Below, piece after piece: positions 45,002 to 53,166 of a stretch of 56,727 nt of DNA. Where the stretch lies: positions 1 through 56,727 of the forward strand of contig CBDUCN010000002.1 of the NCBI GenBank assembly GCA_965365655.1, given 5' to 3'. The notes beneath the pieces were generated by a model. That model saw only the letters and a list, made by a program, of their open reading frames with translations, was not told the DNA's origin and searched no databases. This stretch comes from JBFHNV01 sp965365655 (GTDB taxonomy: Bacteria > Pseudomonadota > Gammaproteobacteria > HK1). Each line of letters starts with the position of its first letter. Position 1 is the first letter of the stretch. The position numbers and the translations under genes are program-made.

Positions 45002-45826
45002 TCAGTCGATCACGATCTGCGGCGGATCCAGCCCGATGTCGACGATGCGCTGCGACAGGCGGTCTGCCGCGGCAACGTCGGAGAGCGGTCCGAGGCGCAC
45101 CCGGTACAGCCGCAACCCGCCGATTCGCGCCTCCTCCACCCGCACGGCCGCGCCGGGCAGCGACGCGAGCCGCGCGCGCACGCGGTTCGCGTTCGCGGGC
45201 TCCGAGAACGCGCCCGCCTGCAGGAAGATGCGGGGCGCGTGGCCGGGCGCCTCGATGGAGACGGGCACCGCGCGCGCGGGCGGCGGCGCCCGGTCACCGG
45301 CGCCGATCGCGCGTACCTCGACCAGTCCGGTGCCCTCGCGCACGATGTCCAGCTTGCGCGCCGCCGCGTACGAGAGATCGATCAGGCGGTTGTCGTGGAA
45401 CGGACCGCGATCGTTGACGCGCAACACCGTCCTGCGGCCGTTGCGCAGGTTCGTCACCTCCACGTAGGTCGGCAGCGGCAACGTCTTGTGCGCGGCGGTC
45501 ATCGCGTGCATGTCGTAGGTCTCGCCGCTGGAGGTGCGCCGCCCATGGAACTTCGCGCCGTACCAGGACGCGATGCCGCGCTCGCGGTATCCGCTGGCGG
45601 TCTTCAGCGTGCGGTATTGCCGGCCGAACACCTCGTACGACTCCGGGTTTCCGTAACGGCTGCGCGGCTCGGCGCGCGGCACCGGGTCGGCCGGGATCGG
45701 CGGCAACGGCTCGCCCGGCTGCGGCCCGCGATCGCGCGGCGCCGGCGCGCCGCAGGCCGCGAGCAGCAGCGCCGCGAGCGATGCGGCGGCGGCCCGCAGC
45801 CCGCGGCGTGTCCGCACCGTCGTCAC
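45002..45826 (-). CDS. rlpA: Septal-ring lipoprotein lytic transglycosylase RlpA
   Basis: The 274-residue lipoprotein has lipobox LAACG (Cys25). A DPBB domain follows (about 85-175) with RGIASWYGAKFHGRRTSSGETYDMHAMTAAHKTLPL, in which the catalytic aspartate and histidine belong to YDMHAMTAAHKTLP. The C-terminal SPOR domain (about 195-270) binds denuded glycan strands at the septum. The GTG start at 45826 overlaps the mltB stop by 4 bases. In Pseudomonas RlpA cleaves stem-less glycans; conservation of both domains supports the same role. Confidence 0.92.
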   Translation of the reverse strand: MTTVRTRRGLRAAAASLAALLLAACGAPAPRDRGPQPGEPLPPIPADPVPRAEPRSRYGNPESYEVFGRQYRTLKTASGYRERGIASWYGAKFHGRRTSSGETYDMHAMTAAHKTLPLPTYVEVTNLRNGRRTVLRVNDRGPFHDNRLIDLSYAAARKLDIVREGTGLVEVRAIGAGDRAPPPARAVPVSIEAPGHAPRIFLQAGAFSEPANANRVRARLASLPGAAVRVEEARIGGLRLYRVRLGPLSDVAAADRLSQRIVDIGLDPPQIVID

Positions 45827-46839
45827 CCGCCGGCGCCGCGCCGCGCGGCGATGGCCTCGGCGAGCTGGAACACCGCCATCGCGTAGAGCTCGCTGCGGTT
45901 GTAGCGGGTGATCACGTAGAAGTTCTCGAAGCCCAGCCAGTACTCGTCGCCGTCCCGAGCCTCCAGCCTGATCAGGGCCGCGCGTTGCGCGCCCGCGACC
46001 GGCGCCGACGGCCTGACGCCCACCTTCGCGAACGCGTCGAGCCCGCTGTGGGGCTTGACGCCGCGCTCCACCAGCGCGGCCGGGTCGCCGCTCACCGTTG
46101 CGGGCACCGCGACGGGCGCGCCGCGCACCCAGCCGTGGCGCCCGAGATAGCTCGCGACGCTGCCCACCGCGTCGTCCAGGCTGTCGATGAGATCGCGCCG
46201 CCCGTCGCCGTCGAAGTCGACGGAGTACTCGCGGTAGCTGCTGGGGATGAACTGCGGGATCCCCATCGCCCCGGCGTACGAGCCCTGCACGGCCGCGACG
46301 TCCAGGCGCTCCTCCTCGGCCAGCGCGAGGTAGTGGCCCAGCTCGCGCCGGAAGAAGGGCGCGCGGCGCGGGAAGCGGAAGCCCAGCGTGGCCAGCGCGT
46401 CCAGCACGCGGATGCTGCCGGCGCGGGCGCCGTAGAAGGTCTCGACGCCGATGATCGCGACGATGATCCGCTCCGCGACCCCGAAGCGCTGCGCGGCGGC
46501 CTCCACCAACCGCGCGTGGGCGTCCCAGAACGCGGCGCCCTCCGCGATGCGGCGCTCGGTGAGGAAGATCGGCCGGTAATCCTTCCACGGCTTGGACTCC
46601 GCGGGGCGCTGCATCGCTTCCAGCACGTTCGGCAGGATGCGCGCGTCCTCGAGCAGCGCGGCGACGCGCGCGGGGTCCAGTCCGTGCGTGGCGGCGGCCT
46701 CGCGTGCGAAGGGCGCGATCTCGGAGTCCGGATCCAGCGCCTCGTGCGCCGTCGCCGTGAAGGCGGCGCTCGCGGCGACGAGTGACGCGGCGGCGAGCAG
46801 GCCGCGATGCGCGGTGGCGGATGAAATTCGGGATCGCAT
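45823..46839 (-). CDS. mltB: Membrane-bound lytic transglycosylase B family protein MltB
   Basis: The 338-residue protein has an N-terminal signal peptide (about 1-31) without a clear lipobox cysteine, so it may be soluble in the periplasm (SltB1-like). The MltB catalytic glutamate is in IGVETFYGARAG (about 110-121). The conserved AVQGSYAGAMGIPQFIPSSYREYSVDFDGDGRRDL block (about 183-217) is present. It lies between rodA and rlpA, the standard order in the mrdAB block. Confidence 0.9.
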   Translation of the reverse strand: MRSRISSATAHRGLLAAASLVAASAAFTATAHEALDPDSEIAPFAREAAATHGLDPARVAALLEDARILPNVLEAMQRPAESKPWKDYRPIFLTERRIAEGAAFWDAHARLVEAAAQRFGVAERIIVAIIGVETFYGARAGSIRVLDALATLGFRFPRRAPFFRRELGHYLALAEEERLDVAAVQGSYAGAMGIPQFIPSSYREYSVDFDGDGRRDLIDSLDDAVGSVASYLGRHGWVRGAPVAVPATVSGDPAALVERGVKPHSGLDAFAKVGVRPSAPVAGAQRAALIRLEARDGDEYWLGFENFYVITRYNRSELYAMAVFQLAEAIAARRGAGG

Positions 46840-46878
46840 GTCGGTGAACCTTCCTCGCGGTGGCGTCGTCCGGAGCCC

Positions 46879-47973
46879 TCAGTCCGAGAGCAGTCGACGG
46901 TGGGTGTGTATGGACATCAGCAGGCCGAAGCCCGCCATCAGGGTGACTATGGAGGTGCCGCCGTAGCTGACCAGCGGCAGGGGCACTCCTACCACCGGCA
47001 GCAGCCCGCTCACCATCCCGATGTTCACGAACACGTAGACGAAGAAGGTGAGCACCAGGCTGCCCGCCACCAGCCGCCCGAACGCGTCCTGCGCATTGAT
47101 GGCGATGTGCAGCCCGCGGAACACGATGAACAGGTAGATCGCGAGCAGTGTGACCACGCCCAGCAGGCCGAACTCCTCGCTGAACACGGCGAACACGAAG
47201 TCCGTGGAACGCTCCGGCAGGAACTCGAGCTGCGACTGCGTGCCGTTCAGCCAGCCCTTGCCGTACAGGCCCCCGGAACCGATCGCGATCTTGGACTGGA
47301 TGATGTGATAGCCCGCGCCCAGCGGATCCTGCTGCGGATCGAGGAAGGTCAGCACCCGCTGGCGCTGGTAGTCGTGCATCACGTACCACAGCGCCGGCAG
47401 GCAGGCCGCGGCGAGCACTCCCGCGAAGCCGATGAGGCGCCAGCCCACGCCGGCCAGGAACAGCACGAACACCCCGGAGCTCGCGATCAGCACCGAGGTG
47501 CCCAGGTCCGGCTGGCGCGCGATCAGCAGCGTCGGCAGCGCCACCAGCGCGAGCCCCACCAGCACCCGGCCGAGGCGCGGCGGAAGCGCGCGCTCGGCGA
47601 GGAACCAGGCCACCATCATCGGCACGCTGATCTTCGCGATCTCGGAGGGCTGGAACTTCACCGGCCCCAGCGGCAGCCAGCGCTGCGCGCCCTGCGCGAT
47701 GTCGCCGAACAGCAGCACCGCCCCGAGCAGGCCCAGGCCCAGCACGTACAGCCACGGAGCCCAGTACAGCAGGTGCGACGGCGCGACCTGGGCCAGCACG
47801 AACATCACGCCGAAGGCGATGAGCATGCGCACGCCCTGGCGCACCACGAGGTCCGTGCTCTCGCCGCCGGCGCTGTAGAGCACCACCAGGCCGAGTCCGC
47901 ACAGCATCAGGAGTCCGAGCAGCAGCGGCACGTCCACGTGCAGCCGCTGCGACCATGTGCGCGGCTCCTGCAT
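46879..47973 (-). CDS. rodA: Rod-shape peptidoglycan glycosyltransferase RodA
   Basis: This SEDS-family polymerase works with PBP2 in the elongasome. The 364-residue product has ten membrane segments. Conserved SEDS features are QPDLGTSVLIASSGVFVLFLAG (about 153-174), the extracellular loop WYVMHDYQRQRVLTFLDPQQDPLGAGYHIIQSKIAIGSGGLYGKGWLNGTQSQLEFLPERSTDFVFAVFSEEFGLLG broken across 195-270, and GVPLPLVSYGG near the C-terminus. Its ATG overlaps the mrdA stop by one base (TGATG), giving tight coupling to its transpeptidase partner. Confidence 0.94.
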   Translation of the reverse strand: MQEPRTWSQRLHVDVPLLLGLLMLCGLGLVVLYSAGGESTDLVVRQGVRMLIAFGVMFVLAQVAPSHLLYWAPWLYVLGLGLLGAVLLFGDIAQGAQRWLPLGPVKFQPSEIAKISVPMMVAWFLAERALPPRLGRVLVGLALVALPTLLIARQPDLGTSVLIASSGVFVLFLAGVGWRLIGFAGVLAAACLPALWYVMHDYQRQRVLTFLDPQQDPLGAGYHIIQSKIAIGSGGLYGKGWLNGTQSQLEFLPERSTDFVFAVFSEEFGLLGVVTLLAIYLFIVFRGLHIAINAQDAFGRLVAGSLVLTFFVYVFVNIGMVSGLLPVVGVPLPLVSYGGTSIVTLMAGFGLLMSIHTHRRLLSD

Positions 47974-49949
47974 CAGTTCACGCCGCCCGGCGCCTGGGTG
48001 ACCAGCATGCGTCCCCCGGGGCGGCCCGGCTCGGCCTCCGACGCGAGGTAGTAATCCATGACGGCGCGCGCGACTGGCGCCGCGGAGCGGCTCCCGCTGC
48101 CGCCGTTCTCCACCAGCACGGCCACCGCGATCCGCGGACGGTCCACCGGCGCGAAGCCGACGAACAGGCCGTGGTCACGCAGCTTCTTCGCGATCGCGTC
48201 CTCGTCGTACTTCTCCTCCTGCCCGATGGAGAACACCTGCGCAGTGCCGGTCTTGCCGGCGATGCGGTACGTGGCGCCCGCGGCGATCCGCCGCGCGGTG
48301 CCGCGCGGCCCGTGCACCACGTCCTCCATCGCGTCGACCACCACCTGCCAGTTCGCGGCGCCGCGCGTGGCGATGTGCGCGGCGCCGCCCGACTCGTCGC
48401 TGATCTCGGCGCGCCCGCCGTCACGGTGCTCGCGCTGCATCACCAGGCGCGGGCTGATCTTGAGCCCGCGCATCGCGAGGGTCGCGGTCGCATGCGCGAG
48501 CTGCAACGGCGTCGTGAGGGTGAAGCCCTGCCCGATGCCCGTGATCAAGGTCTCGCCCGGGTACCAGGGCTGGTGCTTGACCGCGCGCTTCCACGCACGC
48601 GACGGGTTCAGCCCGGAGCTCTCGCCGTCGAGATCGATGCCGGTGCGCTCGCCGAAGCCGAACCGGCGCATGTACTCGTGCATGCGGTCGATGCCCATGT
48701 CCATCGCGAGCTCGTAGAAGTAGACGTCGCAGGACTGCACGATGGACTCGTGCAGCCCCACCCGCCCGTGACCGGTACGTTTCCAGTCGCGGTAGCGGTG
48801 CTCCTTGCCGGGCAGCCGGAACCAGCCGGGGCACCAGACCTGGCGATGCGACTTCTCCACGTCCAGCTCCAGCCCGGCGAGTGCGAAGAAGGGCTTCACC
48901 GTGGAGCCCGGCGGGTACTGGCCGTTGAGCGCGCGATTGAACAGGGGGCGGCCCGGCGAGCGCAGCAGCGCGCGGTACGAGCGGTGATCGATGCCATCGA
49001 CGAACAGGTTGGAGTCGAAGCCTGGCTTGCTCACGAAGGCCAGCACCCCGCCGGTCACCGGATCGATGGCCACCACGGCCCCGTTCTCCTCGCCCAGCGC
49101 CGCGATCGCGGCCTGCTGCAGGCCCACGTCCAGGTGCAGGGTGAGGTTGTCGCCCGGCACCGGATCGCGTCGCTCGAGCACGCGCAGCACCCGCCCCTGG
49201 GCGTTGATCTCGACGTGCTGGTAGCCGACCTCGCCGTGCAGCGCGTCCTCGTAGGACTGCTCCACGCCGGTCTTGCCCACGTGGCTGGTGCCCCGGTAGT
49301 CCGTCGCGGGCAGGCTCTTCAGCTCGCGCTCGCTGATGCGCCCGACGTAGCCCACGACGTGTGCGGTGAGCGGTCCGAGCGGGTAATAACGCCCGAGGCG
49401 AGCTTCCACGTCCACGCCCGGAAAGCGGTGCCGGTTCACCGAGAAGCGGGCCACCTCCTCCTCGGTGAGGCGAAGCCTCAGCGGCACCCGCTGGAAGCGC
49501 CGGCTGGAGCGCAACCCGCGGCGGAAACGCTCGCGGTCCGCGTCCGTGATCTCGACGATCTGCGACAGCGCCTCCACGGTCGCTTCCAGATCCTCCACCG
49601 CTTCCGGCACCACCTCCAGGCTGAACGCGGCGGTGTTCTCGGCCAGCACCACCCCGTTGCGGTCGAACACGAGGCCGCGGGTCGGCGGCACCGGCACCAC
49701 CTTGACCCGGTTGTCCTCGGACAGCGTCGCGAAGTGCCGGTATTCCAGGATCTGCAGGTCGCCCAGGCGCACCACCAGCAGCGCGGTCATCACGCAGATC
49801 GCGGCCGCGGCCGCCAGCGCGCGGCCGCGGAAGAGCTGGCTCTCCCACACCGCATCCTTGATGGTGACGATCGGTGCCAACTTGCTCGGTTCCCCGGGCG
49901 GACCTGCCGCCCGACGTTTGGACGCCAACAGGATGGTGAACAAGCGCAT
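47973..49949 (-). CDS. mrdA: Penicillin-binding protein 2 (elongation transpeptidase)
   Basis: This class B PBP cross-links peptidoglycan during elongation. The 658-residue product has one membrane anchor (about 43-62), a PBP dimer domain, and a transpeptidase domain with the SxxK motif PPGSTVKPF (Ser349), SCD (QSCDVYFYELAMDMG) and KTG (AGKTGTAQVF). I chose the ATG at 49949 (MRLFTILLASKRR), preceded by GAGGTGAG; the longer in-frame start at 50048 lies within a hairpin cluster. It follows mreD by 238 bases and overlaps rodA by one base. The name pbpA or pbp2 is also used. Confidence 0.93.
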   Translation of the reverse strand: MRLFTILLASKRRAAGPPGEPSKLAPIVTIKDAVWESQLFRGRALAAAAAICVMTALLVVRLGDLQILEYRHFATLSEDNRVKVVPVPPTRGLVFDRNGVVLAENTAAFSLEVVPEAVEDLEATVEALSQIVEITDADRERFRRGLRSSRRFQRVPLRLRLTEEEVARFSVNRHRFPGVDVEARLGRYYPLGPLTAHVVGYVGRISERELKSLPATDYRGTSHVGKTGVEQSYEDALHGEVGYQHVEINAQGRVLRVLERRDPVPGDNLTLHLDVGLQQAAIAALGEENGAVVAIDPVTGGVLAFVSKPGFDSNLFVDGIDHRSYRALLRSPGRPLFNRALNGQYPPGSTVKPFFALAGLELDVEKSHRQVWCPGWFRLPGKEHRYRDWKRTGHGRVGLHESIVQSCDVYFYELAMDMGIDRMHEYMRRFGFGERTGIDLDGESSGLNPSRAWKRAVKHQPWYPGETLITGIGQGFTLTTPLQLAHATATLAMRGLKISPRLVMQREHRDGGRAEISDESGGAAHIATRGAANWQVVVDAMEDVVHGPRGTARRIAAGATYRIAGKTGTAQVFSIGQEEKYDEDAIAKKLRDHGLFVGFAPVDRPRIAVAVLVENGGSGSRSAAPVARAVMDYYLASEAEPGRPGGRMLVTQAPGGVN

Positions 49950-50003
49950 CCTGCGCGTTCTCACCTCGCTGCGCCGAAGACGCGGTCCCCGGCTTGCTCC
50001 AGC

Positions 50004-50051
50004 CATCAAGCACTCAGGTGCTTGATGCTTGCCGGTGCATCCCTGCACCGG
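50004..50051 (-). terminator. Two tandem hairpins between mreD and mrdA
   Basis: CATCAAGCAC-TCAG-GTGCTTGATG (50004-50027) is a 10-base-pair stem with a 4-base loop. CCGGTGCA-TCCC-TGCACCGG (50032-50051) is an 8-base-pair stem directly beside it. They lie in the 238-base gap between mreD and mrdA. Neither has a U-tract on the minus strand. They could attenuate transcription, protect the mreBCD mRNA 3' end, or separate expression of mreBCD from mrdA-rodA. Confidence 0.35.
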
Positions 50052-50121
50052 ACGCAGGCCGGCGAAAGACGGAGTTCTTCACCAGCCTGCTGACACGAAC
50101 GCAGCCGGCCGCATGCCGGCG

Positions 50122-50141
50122 CCCGGCGTCCGGACGCCGGG
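50122..50141. repeat. Perfect 20-base palindrome
   Basis: CCCGGCGTCCGGACGCCGGG is self-complementary over its full length. It lies in the mreD-mrdA gap, with a further inverted pair GCCGGC-CGCAT-GCCGGC at 50104-50120. It could be a protein-binding site or another RNA hairpin of the cluster at 50004-50051. Confidence 0.4.
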
Positions 50142-50187
50142 GAACGCGGCCCGGCGGCGAGCGCGCCGCCGCGGCCCGGGCGGCGCT

Positions 50188-50679
50188 TCAGCTCACCTGG
50201 AAACGCCGCCGCATGTCGCGCAGCACGACGAACACCCACGGCCACAGCAGCATGCTGGTCAGCGGCGCGGTGAGGTAGGCCTGAACGCTCACGGGCATGC
50301 CCTTGATGCCGTTGATCCACAGCACCAGCGCCTGGAACACGAAGACCAGGCCGAACACCGTGACGCCCTGCTGCCACACCGGCAACACGCGTACCCGGCG
50401 GTGGAGCTGGTGCGCGACGTACGCGGTCACCGCCAGCGCGAGGGCGTGCTGCCCGACCAGCGTGCCCGTCATCACGTCCAGCAGCAGCCCCACGACCCAG
50501 CCCACCATCACGCCCGCTCGCGACGGCAGCGCCATGCACCAGTAGATCAGCACCAGCGCCACCCAGGCCGGGCGCCACAGCGCCGCCCAGTCCGGCATCG
50601 GCAGGGCCGTGAAGATCAGGGCCGCGACGAAGCTCGCCGCGATCACGGCGTTGCTGCGCAGTGCGCCGTGGCCGCTCAT
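50188..50679 (-). CDS. mreD: Rod shape-determining protein MreD
   Basis: The 163-residue membrane protein of the elongasome has about five hydrophobic segments (about 10-25, 33-50, 55-70, 78-92, 107-122 and 136-152). The pattern VGWVVGLLLDVMTGTLVGQHALALAVTAYV (about 59-88) is the MreD signature. The ATG at 50679 overlaps the mreC stop by 4 bases (ATGA). The ORF extends further upstream in frame through mreC, but that part is antisense-quality shadow. Confidence 0.92.
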   Translation of the reverse strand: MSGHGALRSNAVIAASFVAALIFTALPMPDWAALWRPAWVALVLIYWCMALPSRAGVMVGWVVGLLLDVMTGTLVGQHALALAVTAYVAHQLHRRVRVLPVWQQGVTVFGLVFVFQALVLWINGIKGMPVSVQAYLTAPLTSMLLWPWVFVVLRDMRRRFQVS

Positions 50680-51551
50680 CGCGCCCCGCCGCCGCGGTAG
50701 GAGGAGTCCAGCAGCCGGCCCTGGCCCTGCGACCAGATGAGCAGCACTTCCCGGTTGCGCTCCAGGCGCGCGCTGGGGGTCACGTCCACCTGCGCGAAGG
50801 GCTGGCCGCTGTCGCGCTGCACCCGGGTCACGCGTCCCACCGGATAGCCCTGCGGGAAGCGCCCGCCCAGTCCGGAGGTCACCAGCAGATCGCCGACGCG
50901 CAGATCGGCGTTGTTCGGAATGTGCGACAGCACCACCGCATCCGCGGCGCCGGTGCCGGTCGCGACCGCCCGCAGCCCGGTGCGGTGCACCTGCACCGGC
51001 AGCGCGTGGCTGGGGTCGGTGATCAGCAGCGCCGTGCTCGAGAACGGGCCCACGCTCACCACCTGCCCCATCACGCCCTGCGAGTCCACCAGCGACTGCC
51101 CGGAGAACACGCCGTCGCGCCGCCCCTTGTTCAGCACGATGCGGCGGCTGAACGGGTTCATGTCCACCGACAGCAGCTCCGCGATCAGCACCCGCTCCCC
51201 GGTCTTCACCGAGGAGTCGAGCAGCGTTCGCAGCCGGCGGTTCTCGGCCTCCAGCTCGGCCATCTTCTCCAGCCGCGCCTTCAGCCGCAGCCGGTCCACC
51301 TTCAGGCGCTCGTTCTCGGAGATCAGGTCGTGGCGCGAGCTCAGGTTCTCGGCCACCCACGCGCCCGCGCGGATTGGCAGGTGCACCGCGTACTGCACCG
51401 GGTACACCACCGTGGACAGCGCCGAGCGCAGCGACTGCAGGTGGTTCGCCTTGTGATCCGCCGTCATCAGCAGCACCGAGGCGATCACGGCCAGCACGAG
51501 GCGGACCAGGGCCGACGGCCCGCGGATGAAGAGCGGCTTGACAGGGGTGAT
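50676..51551 (-). CDS. mreC: Rod shape-determining protein MreC, apparent ATC start
   Basis: MreC is the periplasmic scaffold that activates PBP2-RodA. The product has a membrane helix (about 16-33), a coiled coil (about 65-105) and the beta-barrel MreC domain (about 120-280; RIVLNKGRRDGVFSGQSLVDSQGVMGQV, LGGRFPQGYPVGRV). Homologues begin with the cytoplasmic pattern KPLFxRGPS. Here those codons (KPLFIRGPS) are present upstream of the first standard start codon, a GTG at 51497 inside the membrane helix. No ATG, GTG or TTG lies in frame before them. A strong GGGGAGGA (51558-51565) ends exactly 6 bases before an in-frame ATC at 51549-51551, so I place the start there (291 residues). Confidence 0.88.
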   Translation of the reverse strand: MTPVKPLFIRGPSALVRLVLAVIASVLLMTADHKANHLQSLRSALSTVVYPVQYAVHLPIRAGAWVAENLSSRHDLISENERLKVDRLRLKARLEKMAELEAENRRLRTLLDSSVKTGERVLIAELLSVDMNPFSRRIVLNKGRRDGVFSGQSLVDSQGVMGQVVSVGPFSSTALLITDPSHALPVQVHRTGLRAVATGTGAADAVVLSHIPNNADLRVGDLLVTSGLGGRFPQGYPVGRVTRVQRDSGQPFAQVDVTPSARLERNREVLLIWSQGQGRLLDSSYRGGGAR

Positions 51552-51573
51552 GACAGGTCCTCCCCGGCGGTCG

Positions 51574-52623
51574 CTATTCGGTGGCGAACACGTCGACGCC
51601 CTTCTCGTCCATCATCTCCAGCGCGCGCCCGCCGCCGCGCGCCACGCAGGTCAGCGGGTCCTCGGCGATGATCACGGGGATCCCGGTCTCCTCCATCAGC
51701 AGACGGTCCAGGTCCTTGAGCAGCGCGCCGCCTCCGGTGAGCACCATGCCGCGCTCGGCGACGTCCGCGCCCAGCTCCGGCGGCGTCTGCTCCAGCGCGG
51801 TCTTCACCGCACCCACGATGTTGGTGAGCGGCTCCTGCAGCGACTCGAGGATCTCGTTGCTGTTGAGCACGAAGCTGCGCGGGATGCCCTCGGCGAGGTT
51901 GCGTCCGCGCACCTCGATCTCGGTCACCTCGGTACCGGGATAGGCGGAGCCGATCTCGTGCTTGATGCGCTCCGCGGTCGCCTCGCCGATCAGGGTGCCG
52001 TAGTTGCGCCGGATGTAGTTGATGATCGCCTCGTCGAAGCGATCGCCGCCGGTGCGCACCGACTCGGCGTAGACGATGCCGTTGAGCGAGATCACCGCCA
52101 CCTCGGTGGTACCGCCACCGATGTCCACGACCATCGAGCCGCTGGCCTCGCTCACCGGCATGCCGGCGCCGATGGCGGCCGCCATCGGCTCCTCGATCAG
52201 GTACACCTCGCGCGCGCCGGCGCCGGCCGCCGACTCGCGGATCGCGCGGCGCTCCACCTGGGTGGAGCCGCACGGCACGCACACCAGCACGCGGGGGCTC
52301 GGCCGCAGGAACTTGTTCTGGTGGGCCTTGTGGATGAAGTGCTGGAGCATCTTCTCCGTGACCGTGAAGTCGGCGATCACGCCGTCCTTCAGCGGCCGGA
52401 TGGCCTGGATGTTGCCGGGCGTGCGCCCGAGCATGCTCTTGGCGGCCTCGCCGACCGCCGCGATGTTCTTGGAGCCGCCCGGCCCACGCTCCTGGCGAAT
52501 GGCCACCACCGACGGCTCGTTGAGGACGATCCCCTGGCCGCGGGCGTAGATCAGCGTGTTGGCGGTGCCGAGATCGATCGAGAGATCGTTGGAGAAAAGT
52601 CCCCGTACCCGCTTGAGGATCAT
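51574..52623 (-). CDS. mreB: Rod shape-determining actin homologue MreB
   Basis: This bacterial actin organises lateral wall synthesis. The 349-residue product begins MILKRVRGLFSNDLSIDLGTANTLIY, with the phosphate-1 motif IDLGTANT (about 15-22). The phosphate-2 motif MVVDIGGGTTEVAVI follows (about 165-179), with the adenosine motif TGGGALLKDL near 293. The start at 52623 gives a normal N-terminus; a longer GTG start at 52722 would add 33 residues without family support. Its ATG overlaps the stop of a 34-codon upstream ORF. It leads mreBCD and is divergent from gatC. Confidence 0.96.
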   Translation of the reverse strand: MILKRVRGLFSNDLSIDLGTANTLIYARGQGIVLNEPSVVAIRQERGPGGSKNIAAVGEAAKSMLGRTPGNIQAIRPLKDGVIADFTVTEKMLQHFIHKAHQNKFLRPSPRVLVCVPCGSTQVERRAIRESAAGAGAREVYLIEEPMAAAIGAGMPVSEASGSMVVDIGGGTTEVAVISLNGIVYAESVRTGGDRFDEAIINYIRRNYGTLIGEATAERIKHEIGSAYPGTEVTEIEVRGRNLAEGIPRSFVLNSNEILESLQEPLTNIVGAVKTALEQTPPELGADVAERGMVLTGGGALLKDLDRLLMEETGIPVIIAEDPLTCVARGGGRALEMMDEKGVDVFATE

Positions 52624-52764
52624 CTGTGGAACGGCCCTGTCATGTGCGCTGGAAGGCTGCCCGTCCGGTCGGTCGGGCCCGCGACGTCGGATCCCTGCCG
52701 GCGTCGCCGGGGCGTCCCCCACATGCTGTGACGGCGACGTCCCTCCTCCTGTAAACTGGCGCGA

Positions 52765-52793
52765 AATGTAGCAATGCGTCCGAAATTCAGCAA
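52765..52793 (-). promoter_or_regulatory. Candidate promoter of mreBCD
   Basis: On the minus strand TTGCTG (52788-52793), a 17-base spacer and TACATT (52765-52770), with an upstream TGC making an extended -10, lie in the only AT-rich stretch of this region (52760-52830). The transcript would start near 52758, giving a leader of about 135 bases before mreB. The same island must hold the divergent gatC promoter; TAGAAT at 52795-52800 is a possible -10 for that. Confidence 0.45.
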
Positions 52794-52837
52794 GTAGAAT
52801 AAGAATTTAAGCTCGTTACCTCAGCTCGAACACCAAT

Positions 52838-53125
52838 ATGTCGCTGCAACCCGAGGACGTCCTGGGCATCGCCCACCTGGCCCGGCTCCACCTGGAGACC
52901 GACGAGCTCGGGCACATCGCCGGCGAGCTGTCCGGCATCCTGGACCTGGTCGAGCAGATGAACGCCGCGGACACGTCCAGCGTCCAGCCGATGGCCCATC
53001 CGCTGGACGAGGTCCAGCGGCTGCGCCCCGACAGCGTCACCGAGCACGACCAGCGCGAGCGCTTCCAGGCCATCGCGCCGGAGGTGCGCGACGGCCTCTA
53101 CCTGGTGCCCCGCGTCATCGAGTGA
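52838..53125 (+). CDS. gatC: Asp-tRNA(Asn)/Glu-tRNA(Gln) amidotransferase subunit C
   Basis: The 95-residue subunit wraps around GatA and GatB and stabilises the amidotransferase. The pattern EDVLGIAHLARLHLETDELGHIAGELSGILDLVEQM (about 6-41) and the later QRLRPDSV and VPRVIE ending are typical of GatC. It starts at an ATG in the AT-rich divergent region opposite mreB, a conserved placement in gammaproteobacteria. First gene of gatCAB. Confidence 0.94.
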   Translation: MSLQPEDVLGIAHLARLHLETDELGHIAGELSGILDLVEQMNAADTSSVQPMAHPLDEVQRLRPDSVTEHDQRERFQAIAPEVRDGLYLVPRVIE

Positions 53126-53166
53126 ACCCCGGCGCGCCCCGGGCGCGCGAAACTGGCCTGCCACCC

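Noticed and set aside
52624..52722. N-terminal extension of MreB from a GTG at 52722
   Set aside because: The 33 added residues are not family-like and the ATG at 52623 gives the canonical MreB N-terminus.
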